The position numbers were made by a program, and so were the translations under genes. The notes under the pieces were generated by a model that was not told the DNA's origin, did not search any database, and worked only from the letters and a program-made list of their open reading frames with translations. Positions 7,207 to 13,315 of a stretch of 13,453 bases of DNA are shown here, piece by piece; within the stretch, counting starts at the first letter, position 1, and the number at the start of each line of letters is the position of its first letter. This DNA is from Desulfobacteraceae bacterium (GTDB lineage: Bacteria; Desulfobacterota; DSM-4660; Desulfatiglandales; B25-G16): assembly GCA_030615565.1 (NCBI GenBank), contig JAUWZC010000044.1:1-13453 (forward strand), read 5' to 3'.

Positions 7207-7881
7207 TCATTTAAGCTTTTCAAGTTCTCCTTGGTTGGAGAGAAAATAAAATTCCACAGTCTTAATTATTGCTCCGTACTTTTTTAACCACCACTCTGGG
7301 ACTTCACGCTGATTACCAAAAACAAGAAATCTACGAGAAGCAGGTGTATTCTCTAAAAGCCAAACATGGCCAGCAATTTCCATAAATTTCGCTGGCGGTA
7401 TATTCTTCCCACGAACGAGTGTCAGATATTTCGCATCGCCAACAATCTGACCATCTTCTGATACCAAATCAAAGCGCTTGGGGATTCCTACCGGGGTAAG
7501 TTCATTTAGTGGAGTGCCGAAGTGCTCCGACATACGATCCCGCGCTAACTTTTGGAAATCTCTCCAATCCATAACAACATTAAAGTTGCGGCTCATATTC
7601 TTTGACCCAACTTCTGCCCTGTAATGCTTAAAAAGTACCCAACCACTATTACGTTCTTGATGGACACCATCGACAATGTATCCCGCATTAATCCACGCGC
7701 TAGCTTGAGGGCGATTCGAGATATCTGATTGATTCGACCACCACTCCCGGTACTTAAACGCGGAAGCCGGCAGGGGTGAACCAAGGATTTTCTCTATATT
7801 CTGGAAACTGAGTGTCAGTTCCTTTTCTTCTTGTGCCCTGCTCTGGAGATAGACTTGTAATGGTTTGTATTTTCTACCCAT
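7207..7881 (-). CDS. DUF7662-like domain fused to PD-(D/E)XK nuclease-like domain (cassette 4)
   Basis: A 224-aa protein. Residues 1-86 carry the pattern KYKPLQVYL...LTLSFQNIEKILGSPLP..A...REWWSNQSD...W..AGY.V..V, which resembles the DUF7662 domain of restriction- and repair-associated proteins. Residues 120-214 look like a PD-(D/E)XK nuclease: FDLVS with Asp138, then QIVGDAKY with Asp149 and Lys151, then a helix with Glu168. The expected nuclease acts on DNA in a metal-dependent way; this is inference. The start is the ATG at 7881 with AAGG 6 nt upstream. A longer reading from a TTG at 7932 is rejected because it lies within attC10. The cassette's own leader is very short. It could be a stand-alone restriction-like or defence enzyme. 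Confidence 0.7.
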   Translation of the reverse strand: MGRKYKPLQVYLQSRAQEEKELTLSFQNIEKILGSPLPASAFKYREWWSNQSDISNRPQASAWINAGYIVDGVHQERNSGWVLFKHYRAEVGSKNMSRNFNVVMDWRDFQKLARDRMSEHFGTPLNELTPVGIPKRFDLVSEDGQIVGDAKYLTLVRGKNIPPAKFMEIAGHVWLLENTPASRRFLVFGNQREVPEWWLKKYGAIIKTVEFYFLSNQGELEKLK

Positions 7882-7902
7882 GTTCGACCTTATCTCATGT
7901 GG

Positions 7903-7988
7903 CATAACGATAGAAATAACCCGCGCAGGCAACCACTTACACCAAAACTACGATGCTATTCTGCGTCGGGTTGATTGTCTTGTTAGGC
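7903..7988 (-). repeat. attC10 recombination site (cassette 3)
   Basis: Minus-strand R'' GCCTAAC and R' TCGTTATGC (G opposite 7908). Arms AATCAACCCGACGCAG and CTGCGCGGGTTATTT pair, with a long unpaired centre of about 30 nt, giving an 86-nt site. Confidence 0.9.
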
Positions 7989-8711
7989 TTAGATAACAGT
8001 ATATAGGTTGTATGCAAAATCCCGAATGCCGGCAACAGCCTTATCAAGCATTGCAATTACATTAACATTCGTTCCCTCAAACGTGAATGCAACCCATTTT
8101 GTACGCTTGTGGGTGAGCTTATCTGATGGTGCCGTTTTGATGCCCTCACTGGTGAACTCAGCCGGTACGCCAAATATTTTTACTGCACCTGGCATAGATG
8201 TAACTTTTGTATTTGGATTATTTGCCATTACGCTCACGCTGCCCTGTTCGCTTTCGACAGTATATATTTCTGTCTCTGAGCGAACCTGGGCCTTTAGCTT
8301 ATCATGTTTCTTCTCATTCAGGATTGAACAAAGATCGTAAAGCCAAGAATCGTTACACCGAAATGGCTGTATCGAGATAATTAGATCGTATACGGCAGGA
8401 TTATTATTGGCCAAATCAGGTAACGAGCTGCTTACACCCGATTTAAAGTCTGCCTCAGTGCGGCCATAAGGAAAATAGATGTTCTGAGGGTCAGGTTTGC
8501 CGCTGGCAAGTCTAGTCGACTGGCAACAAATCTCATAAATATCGTGGGCCATGTAATCCAGTGAGCTACGTAAATTCTCCATCAGGTTTTTCACTGGAAC
8601 ACGAAGGTCAAGAGACTGTTCTCGCAAAGCACGATCATACCCTTTACGAATATTCCCGTATTGTTCTTCTGCTGCCGTGATGATTGTGTTGACATCGCTC
8701 TTTCGATTCAT
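7989..8711 (-). CDS. Unknown 240-aa helical protein, possibly HEPN-like (cassette 3)
   Basis: No named family is recognised. The order LRSSLDYMAHDI (47-58), then IYFPYG (78-83), then ISIQPF (112-117), then LYDLCSILNEKKHDKL (124-139) matches a recurrent group of uncharacterised bacterial proteins. Their signature is 'LRSaLDYlA ... FP ... QPY ... L..Ln..dKH..L', with a helical HEPN-like N-terminal half. Here the conserved Lys-His pair is K135/H136. The C-terminal 100 residues are predicted beta-rich. The start at 8711 is chosen because AGGGGA lies 5 nt upstream; the frame remains open back to 8864 only because it runs through attC12. An RNA-binding or RNase role is conceivable but not shown. 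Confidence 0.7.
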   Translation of the reverse strand: MNRKSDVNTIITAAEEQYGNIRKGYDRALREQSLDLRVPVKNLMENLRSSLDYMAHDIYEICCQSTRLASGKPDPQNIYFPYGRTEADFKSGVSSSLPDLANNNPAVYDLIISIQPFRCNDSWLYDLCSILNEKKHDKLKAQVRSETEIYTVESEQGSVSVMANNPNTKVTSMPGAVKIFGVPAEFTSEGIKTAPSDKLTHKRTKWVAFTFEGTNVNVIAMLDKAVAGIRDFAYNLYTVI

Positions 8712-8716
8712 TTGAT

Positions 8717-8722
8717 TCCCCT
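8717..8722 (-). promoter_or_regulatory. Shine-Dalgarno deciding the start of the 240-aa gene
   Basis: AGGGGA five bases before the ATG at 8711. It supports this start over upstream in-frame codons that lie in attC sequence. Confidence 0.75.
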
Positions 8723-8747
8723 GCTGTGATGTCGTAATTTTCATGCA

Positions 8748-8844
8748 GCTTAATGCGGAGTTGACAGGCGGTTTTGCTTTAATAATGGGTGCGAAGCGAC
8801 CGATTATTGATGCAAAACCGTCCAGTCGAACGTTTGGTTCCCGA
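8748..8844 (-). repeat. attC12, site of the ORF-less mini-cassette (cassette 2)
   Basis: The minus-strand R'' is CGGGAAC (8837-8843), exactly complementary to the first bases of cassette 2 (TTCCCG). It is followed by TTCGACTGGACGGTTTTGC, which pairs with GCAAAACCGCCTGTCAACT with three single-base bulges, and by an inner stem CAATAAT/ATTATT. The R' core is GCATTAAGC, again with A in place of the conserved G (plus T at 8754). It is identified by fold and box complementarity rather than by consensus boxes. Confidence 0.75.
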
Positions 8845-8920
8845 GCCGGAGGCGAGGGGGGCAAACGGGCGGCAGGGCGCAGCCTGGCAACTCCGCATTC
8901 CCGCGCCGAAGGCGCGGGAA
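8754..8920 (-). other. ORF-less mini-cassette (cassette 2, about 167 bp)
   Basis: This segment lies between the core of attC11 (ACG|TT at 8921/8920) and the altered core of attC12. It has no credible gene: frames crossing it are extensions of neighbours. About 77 bp are not attC. They begin with a perfect 23-nt palindrome and continue as GC-rich sequence with a second copy of one attC12 arm. It may be a regulatory or RNA-only cassette, or the scar of a cassette whose gene was deleted. Confidence 0.65.
8898..8920. repeat. Perfect palindrome at the head of cassette 2
   Basis: Arms TTCCCGCGCC and GGCGCGGGAA (10 bp each) with a GAA/TTC loop. Its right end coincides with the first base of cassette 2. 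There is no T-tract, so it is not a standard terminator, though it could pause transcription leaving cassette 1. Confidence 0.85.
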
Positions 8921-8972
8921 CGTCTAAGCTAACCGGCGCCCTTGGGCGTCCGGTTAAGCGCCTTGTTGTGAT
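8919..8972 (-). repeat. attC11, attC of the first cassette
   Basis: Minus-strand R'' TCACAAC (8965-8971) is the exact complement of the attI/cassette 1 junction box GTTGTGA at 11305-11311. Arms GCTTAACCGGACGCCC and GGGCGCCGGTTAGC form the stem. The R' core is GACGTTCCCG (G opposite 8921), which departs from GTTRRRY after GTT. The short 117-codon reading frame ends inside it. Confidence 0.85.
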
Positions 8973-9265
8973 GGTTCATCTCGATACCTCTCGTATTCCT
9001 GCAAGTACAGTCGCTCCGATTCATCTATGAACTCCTGTCTTCTCTCATTGAGCCCTCGCAGTTTCTCTAATATACTTTTGTAGACAATCTGATGCGCCTG
9101 ATTCTTGAGCTCTTCATCGTTGTACTCGTCGAACTCCACCTCCTCTTCAAGCGTCAGATTCACTAGCCTTAGAAGATCCTCTTTCGTGATCTTGTCTACT
9201 GGGGCGAACTCGCCTTGGTCATCGCGATAATATCCGAGACTGTCCTCAATCTTTAATAGCTTCAT
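8954..9265 (-). CDS. Small acidic protein, partner of the PHP-ATPase (cassette 1)
   Basis: A 103-aa acidic protein, MKLLKIEDSLGYYRDDQGEF at its start. The core DKITKEDLLRLV (24-35) and NQAHQIVYKSILEKL (54-68) look like conserved helices, and the C-terminal third is a charged coiled-coil-like helix. I do not recognise a named family. The start at 9265 is fixed by AGGAGG 7 nt upstream and gives a 20-bp overlap with the end of the ATPase gene, which signals translational coupling and a functional pair. Its last residues (SQQGA) and stop are encoded by attC11. Possible roles are regulator, specificity subunit or antitoxin-like inhibitor of the ATPase; this is inference from context. Confidence 0.8.
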   Translation of the reverse strand: MKLLKIEDSLGYYRDDQGEFAPVDKITKEDLLRLVNLTLEEEVEFDEYNDEELKNQAHQIVYKSILEKLRGLNERRQEFIDESERLYLQEYERYRDEPSQQGA

Positions 9266-11270
9266 ATCCTTGCCTCCTTTCATTGTAGGTGTCATCCCCC
9301 GCTTCAAGTGAGTTTAGCATTATCTCATGATTGCCAATCGTTTTGCCGTCCGGTGACGTAAGCCTACGGTCAGTCGGATGACCAGAGTATAACTTGTATA
9401 CCACATCGCCTCCTTCAATTTCTTTGCTTGCATACAGTAGGTAGTCGGCCCCGACTGAAGCTCCGACTGTACTGTTGTGTGTAACCACAACCACCGGCAT
9501 TGACTCCGAAATCTCTCTAATGATTTGGTTGACGTCACTCTTGAGGAACATGTTGTCGAATGAAGACTCCGGCTCATCAATCAGTAAGATGTCGTGATTT
9601 TGAGCATCTTTTATTTCTTGCAGCAGCCTAAATTCAGATCGCTCGCCACCGGACACCTCGAATCCATCTCTGTTTAGAATTCTGTAGCTTATCTTCGCAA
9701 ACAATTTATATAGTTCCGATGGCGTCAAGCTTTCATTGGCCAGTAATGCCTGCAAATAATTATAAGGTCGTCCGTATTCCTTGAAGGAGTCTCGGAATGC
9801 CGTCTTTACACCGCTTGCTGACTTTAATCCTCCAGCGCCAGCAAAGGCGCCCTTTCTCGCAACAACGCTGAATCCTTGAATGCTTTCCTCCGAGATTGTT
9901 GCCTCCCTCTGCAAGCACTTGACAATCTCTGAAAATCTTTCGACTTTCCTCCTGTCCATACTTACGCGATACAAGTCTACATCATCGACTTGAATCGCCG
10001 ATGTGCGCATCTTCAGGCTTTCCCTAATGTCTCGTATTAAACCGTTTAAAAATCTCTTCTTCTTTTTCTCAAATGTCTTTGTCCAGAGCAGTTCGATCAG
10101 TTCACATGCAAGTCGCTTCAGGGAATTGATTTCTATATGCCTGTCAATTATTTCCCGGTATTCAATGTTTTCTATTATCTGGCGAACCGATCCAATCAAA
10201 TCATTCAACACGCCGTCTTCACTTATTGGGAACTCCGACTCATCAAATAGGGCCGTTTTGGAAAAGGCATCCCTCCTGTCTGCTTCCTCCGCAGATTTAA
10301 GAAGGCTGCTAACGTAATTTTCGACCGCTCGCTCATTAGCACACAAGTCAACATTCATAACATCATTCAAAACCACCTTAAATCCGGATAAATACTCTTC
10401 GATGAACCGGCTTCGATTTCTTTGTAGCTCATTATTAAATTCGCGTTCGTACGCGTCATCGTCTTGCTGCACCAATGAAAATTGCTTGATATACTTTGCG
10501 TTGTTATTTGATTCATCGATCCTATTGAAAGTAAAGGTCTTTCCGGTTGATCTTTCGCCGAGGAGGACATTTAATCCCGTCGACAATTTCTGGCCGTCGT
10601 CAAAAATCTGAAACAGCCTATTCCCATCGGTTTCAGATAGAGCAACCTTCCCCTTGTCTTGCAGACATGCTTTAATGGCGTTTAAGGTCAACTCACCGCA
10701 GTCTATAAAAGTCTGTCTTGTGGGAAGCCTGTCCAACTCGTCACAAATTCTCACGTCGCTAAATAGGACAGGAGTAAGCTTTTTCTCATCCTTAATGGCG
10801 CGGATGAATTTCTTGGCGCTATCCACCTCACCGGCTGATACGTGACTTGCAATTCGGTCTAATGTTTCACTTTTGATGGATGGCTTTTTGTCATAATGTG
10901 GGATCACCAAATAATCATTTAGATTGCCAAATATTTCTTCAAGCTCATCAACCGAAATGCTGTCTCCAATTTGGATGATTCTCTGAGCGACTAATTCAGC
11001 TTTATCTTCGAAATCTTCCAAATCGGCTACGTCGCTGATTATTAATACATGCCCACAGTCTAGGTTCACCTCTATTCCCGGAAATACAACCACTTCTAGC
11101 GTTTCGTCAATTGCCCTAAACTGGATGCCATCAAACACATCATGATTTGTTATCGCAATGGCATCCAGCCCTGCTTCGGAGACGTATTTTTTTAGGTTCT
11201 CAAGATTAAAACTAAAGCTCCTATCGTCGATAGTTGACACCGTATGAATATGTAAGTCGATTTTCTTCAA
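9246..11270 (-). CDS. PHP-domain/ABC-type ATPase fusion, TrlF-like (cassette 1)
   Basis: A 674-aa protein (numbered from the TTG at 11270). An N-terminal PHP phosphoesterase domain (1-210) shows DLHIHT (His7, His9), AITNHD (His43), GIEV (Glu67), GHVLII (His74), IPHYD (His125) and FSDVR (Asp172). An ABC/SMC-like ATPase follows: Walker A GERSTGKT (238-245), a helical middle, signature VSGGE (539-543), Walker B ILLIDEP (561-567) and switch VVTHN (His598). The order resembles TrlF-family proteins, though this one seems shorter. The TTG at 11270 is chosen because GGAGG lies 5 nt upstream and MKKIDLHIHT is a typical PHP start. The small acidic gene overlaps its end. A nuclease or phosphoesterase controlled by ATP-driven sensing, possibly in phage defence, is inferred. 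Confidence 0.85.
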   Translation of the reverse strand: MKKIDLHIHTVSTIDDRSFSFNLENLKKYVSEAGLDAIAITNHDVFDGIQFRAIDETLEVVVFPGIEVNLDCGHVLIISDVADLEDFEDKAELVAQRIIQIGDSISVDELEEIFGNLNDYLVIPHYDKKPSIKSETLDRIASHVSAGEVDSAKKFIRAIKDEKKLTPVLFSDVRICDELDRLPTRQTFIDCGELTLNAIKACLQDKGKVALSETDGNRLFQIFDDGQKLSTGLNVLLGERSTGKTFTFNRIDESNNNAKYIKQFSLVQQDDDAYEREFNNELQRNRSRFIEEYLSGFKVVLNDVMNVDLCANERAVENYVSSLLKSAEEADRRDAFSKTALFDESEFPISEDGVLNDLIGSVRQIIENIEYREIIDRHIEINSLKRLACELIELLWTKTFEKKKKRFLNGLIRDIRESLKMRTSAIQVDDVDLYRVSMDRRKVERFSEIVKCLQREATISEESIQGFSVVARKGAFAGAGGLKSASGVKTAFRDSFKEYGRPYNYLQALLANESLTPSELYKLFAKISYRILNRDGFEVSGGERSEFRLLQEIKDAQNHDILLIDEPESSFDNMFLKSDVNQIIREISESMPVVVVTHNSTVGASVGADYLLYASKEIEGGDVVYKLYSGHPTDRRLTSPDGKTIGNHEIMLNSLEAGDDTYNERRQGYEAIKD
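9273..9278 (-). promoter_or_regulatory. Shine-Dalgarno of the small acidic gene, inside the ATPase gene
   Basis: AGGAGG seven bases upstream of the ATG at 9265. It lies within the last codons of the upstream gene, favouring the start at 9265 over in-frame starts at 9307 and 9292. Confidence 0.8.
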
Positions 11271-11275
11271 GGATG

Positions 11276-11280
11276 CCTCC
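11276..11280 (-). promoter_or_regulatory. Shine-Dalgarno deciding the TTG start of the PHP-ATPase
   Basis: GGAGG five bases upstream of the TTG at 11270. An in-frame TTG at 11282 lies upstream of this site and is therefore unlikely to be used. Confidence 0.75.
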
Positions 11281-11304
11281 AATTACCACGAGGGCTTAAT
11301 GTCA

Positions 11305-11360
11305 TCACAACCATTGATTATCAGGTTGATATGCCCTGATAAGTTGATATTGGATTGATT
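11305..11360. other. attI site with junction to cassette 1
   Basis: The minus-strand box GTTGTGA (11305-11311) is the recombination core, with cassette 1 starting at 11310. Between it and intI lie four RTTGAT repeats (11313, 11325, 11343, 11354). The inner two extend to GTTGATAT, and arms TTATCAGG (11318-11325) and CCTGATAA (11335-11342) form an inverted repeat. Direct repeats near the core are how attI sites bind their integrase, so these are candidate IntI-binding sites. Confidence 0.7.
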
Positions 11361-11384
11361 TTCTGGCATATTTACCCTTATCGT

Positions 11385-11411
11385 ATTATCAATAACTTGA
11401 TAGCATATAAT
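11385..11411. promoter_or_regulatory. Candidate divergent promoters: Pint and Pc
   Basis: On the plus strand TATAAT (11406-11411) lies 18 bp before the intI ATG and is a good -10 for the integrase gene, but no convincing -35 precedes it. On the minus strand GATAAT (11385-11390), with a weak TTATTA 17 bp upstream, could drive cassettes leftwards. Both are guesses from hexamers alone. Confidence 0.3.
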
Positions 11412-11429
11412 AACAGGGGGCATAAGCAG

Positions 11430-11932
11430 ATGTCAACACCTAGAAGCCGTAAATTGCTTGAAGAAACAAGGAAAATCATGAGGTTACGGCATTACTCAAT
11501 TCATACGGAGCGAGCATACTGTGACTGGATCAAGAGATATGTACGATATCACGGGATGACCGGCCGGGGGGATTTAAAGAATGGGGAGGCCAAAATTGAA
11601 GCATTCCTGACTCATCTGGCAATGGACGCAGATGTGGCACCTTCTACGCAGAATCAGGCCATGAACGCTCTGGTTTTCCTGTACAAACATGTATTGAAAT
11701 ACTCCTGGGACAAAGAGATTAATGCGGTTCGGGCACCCAGAAAGATAAAGATTCCCGTGGTTATGACACGAGAAGAGATCGCACAGATTATTCCCCTGAT
11801 GGAGGGAACCCCCCAGCTTATTGTCAAACTGTTGTACGGTTCCGGGTTGCGCGTCATCGAGTGCCTGAGGCTGAGGGTGCATGATAAGGCGGCGAAGACG
11901 TGATCAGTCCGCTTGAAAATCTTGATATTTGA
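11430..11932 (+). pseudogene. intI: Integron integrase gene with internal deletion
   Basis: From the ATG at 11430 (AGGGGG nine bases upstream) 157 codons are readable. RHYSIHTERAYCDWIKRYVR and STQNQAMNALVFLYKHVL are hallmarks of the IntI N-terminal domain, and LLYGSGLRVIECLRLRV contains the first catalytic Arg (Arg141). The frame then ends with KAAKT and a stop at 11903. In another frame, 11888-11932 encodes GGEDVISPLENLDI and a stop, which matches the normal IntI C-terminus (the 'GGxGVxSPLD' tail after the Tyr box). Roughly 150 codons are missing between the two. The lost part includes the IntI-specific additional domain, the HxxR box and the Tyr nucleophile. The enzyme cannot be active. Divergent orientation from the cassettes is the standard integron layout. 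Confidence 0.88.
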
Positions 11933-11969
11933 ATGGAGCGCTTTGGAACAGATCCACGTCGGCATTCAC

Positions 11970-12458
11970 TTAAGCTTGTAGGTATTTAAGATATATAAAA
12001 AACTCCCTGTTCCCCTTGGCCCCTCTGATGGGGGATTCAAATGTTCCGTGAACAGCCAGGCCTAATTCTTTAAAAAAGGCGACAAGATCATTAACAATAC
12101 CTTTTTGCAAGTCCTTATCTCGAACAACTCCACCCTTTCCCACCATACCTTTCCCTGCCTCAAATTGTGGCTTGATAAGGGCAAGAATGAAGCTATCTTT
12201 TTCTAAATGTCTTAATGTGGCTGGCACAACTGTCCTTAATGAGATAAATGATGTATCAATCACTGCCCCATCAACATGTTCTCTTATTTCTGATTTTGAT
12301 AGCTGCCTGATATTGGTCCTTTCTAACACCAAAACCCGCGGATCCTTTCTTAATGACCATGCCAGTTGTCCATATCCCACATCAACAGCAATTACCTTTT
12401 TTGCACCATATTGAAGCAAGCAATCGGTAAATCCTCCGGTTGATGCCCCCACATAAAG
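11970..12458 (-). pseudogene. tlyA: TlyA-family rRNA 2'-O-methyltransferase, 5' end lost
   Basis: Only the C-terminal FtsJ-type methyltransferase domain remains (about 160 codons; the family is about 250-270 aa). GASTGGFTDCLLQYGAKKV is the SAM-binding motif, followed by AVDVGYGQLAWSLRKDPRV, AVIDTSFISL (catalytic-type Asp), LIKPQFEAGKG (Lys) and FESPIRGAKGNREFF (Glu). The N-terminal S4 RNA-binding domain and the first Lys of the KDKE tetrad are absent. Just upstream of GASTGG the frame enters the inverted end of the inserted element and hits a stop at 12468. TlyA 2'-O-methylates cytidines in 16S/23S rRNA; this copy is expected to be non-functional. Its 3' end is 38 bp from the intI remnant in convergent orientation. 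Confidence 0.85.
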
Positions 12459-12689
12459 GGGACGCCCTTAATTTTCTAAGAATCTCATTCTGTCAACTGA
12501 AAATTGTTCTCACTATCAATTATCTCGTCCATCTCCAAAGGGTATCCAAGCAAGGGGGCATGAATTCCAAGACGCCAGACTGATTCATAATGTGATGTAA
12601 AACACCAGGAGCGTCAAGTCGGTCTAATTTAGCATACATTGGCATTTATTTCTTGTTAACTTTGAAACTTAGAATCTTAAGGGCGTCCC
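12459..12689. mobile_element. Insertion-element remnant with inverted ends
   Basis: About 231 bp bounded by inverted repeats: GGGACGCCCTTAA, two mismatched bases, then TTCTAAG at the left, and the same sequence inverted at the right (20 of 22 positions match). It carries the start of a Y1/REP-associated transposase gene. No target duplication is obvious. The left end sits in tlyA and the right end forms the last codons of the 205-aa gene, so insertion was accompanied by loss of flanking DNA or followed by rearrangement. Confidence 0.7.
12520..12645 (-). pseudogene. N-terminal remnant of a Y1/REP-associated tyrosine transposase
   Basis: A 41-codon frame reads MPMYAKLDRLDAPGVLHHIM and continues for 21 more codons. 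The stretch '(R/K)LDAPGVLHHIM' is the conserved N-terminus of REP-associated (RAYT, IS200/IS605-like) single-strand transposases, where HUH and Tyr residues normally follow within a protein of 150-300 aa. Here the frame turns into unrelated codons after NQSGVLEF and stops, so the catalytic region is deleted. It is a decayed, non-autonomous element. Confidence 0.65.
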
Positions 12690-13294
12690 GGTTTAAGAAT
12701 CATGTTCACAAACATGTGGGCCCAGTCCACCTCAGGTGGATTAGGCCAGCACTCAAGATCGCTCCAGAACTGCTGCCGATTGCCTTGAGACATGGCACAG
12801 TAAAATGGACTGTGCTCTTCAAACGTGGGGGCGAAATGCTGTTTGTAGTCCTCTTTAGCCATGAACACTTGCCACCTGAATGTGGCGAACAAGCATTGAG
12901 CATGATGCAGGTCTGCACTCATGATATCGAGACCGATATGAGTGTAGTTTGCGAGATACCTCCTGAAACGTAACTCCTCGCCACCGTACTTGGCTGCCAC
13001 TTTGGTCTTCTTGGGGGGATTAGGCTCGGCAAAATACAATAGGGAATGACAAGCAAGGTATTCCTTAACCAACTGACGCGGGTCTTCATCATTAGGACAG
13101 AAGTAAGAAATACGAACGCTGCTGAAGTTGTCGTCCCCAACATTCAGATACCAGCCGGTGGTTTCTGACAGCCATTCGGACGATCGAAGGAGCGGACGCA
13201 AAGCATCTAATGTTGAGTAGTAACTCTGGAACTTTGCATTGTCTCCGTTTGTTACGAAAAGAGTACCAAAGGGATTGTCGACCTTGATATCCAT
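12677..13294 (-). CDS. Unknown 205-aa protein, 3' end altered by element
   Basis: I do not recognise the family. The protein is rich in aromatic residues and His, starts MDIKVDNPFGTLFVTNGDN, and has a charged middle PNPPKKTKVAAKYGGEELRF (about 91-110) and a helix DLHHAQCLFATFRWQVF. No signal peptide or membrane segment is visible. The last residues (GRP and the stop) are encoded by the inverted end of the inserted element, so the original C-terminus was probably longer. The start at 13294 has an AGGAT about 10 nt upstream. It lies 21 bp downstream of a probable group II intron end and is not part of the cassette array, since no attC is near. Confidence 0.55.
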   Translation of the reverse strand: MDIKVDNPFGTLFVTNGDNAKFQSYYSTLDALRPLLRSSEWLSETTGWYLNVGDDNFSSVRISYFCPNDEDPRQLVKEYLACHSLLYFAEPNPPKKTKVAAKYGGEELRFRRYLANYTHIGLDIMSADLHHAQCLFATFRWQVFMAKEDYKQHFAPTFEEHSPFYCAMSQGNRQQFWSDLECWPNPPEVDWAHMFVNMILKPGRP

Positions 13295-13315
13295 GATTTT
13301 CTTATCCTGGGACTA

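Noticed and set aside
7882..7932. N-terminal extension of the DUF7662-nuclease gene from a TTG
   Set aside because: It lies wholly in attC10 and the start of the cassette; the ATG at 7881 has a Shine-Dalgarno and begins the conserved domain.
8712..8864. 51-residue extension of the 240-aa gene
   Set aside because: It translates attC12 and GC-rich mini-cassette sequence; a good AGGGGA precedes the ATG at 8711.
8898..8920. Palindrome as a rho-independent terminator
   Set aside because: No run of T follows on either strand; kept only as a palindrome.
707..8972. Regularly spaced dyad repeats considered as a CRISPR array
   Set aside because: They are 53-97 nt, differ in sequence, are separated by whole genes and carry RYYYAAC/GTTRRRY boxes, so they are attC sites.
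9266..9307. Longer start for the small acidic gene
   Set aside because: The extension would overlap the ATPase gene further and lacks a ribosome site; AGGAGG points to 9265.
11355..11429. 25-residue extension of intI
   Set aside because: It translates the attI region; MSTPR at 11430 with AGGGGG upstream is the expected IntI start.
11574..11965. Minus-strand open frames opposite intI
   Set aside because: Shadows of the integrase coding strand with no recognisable protein features or ribosome sites.
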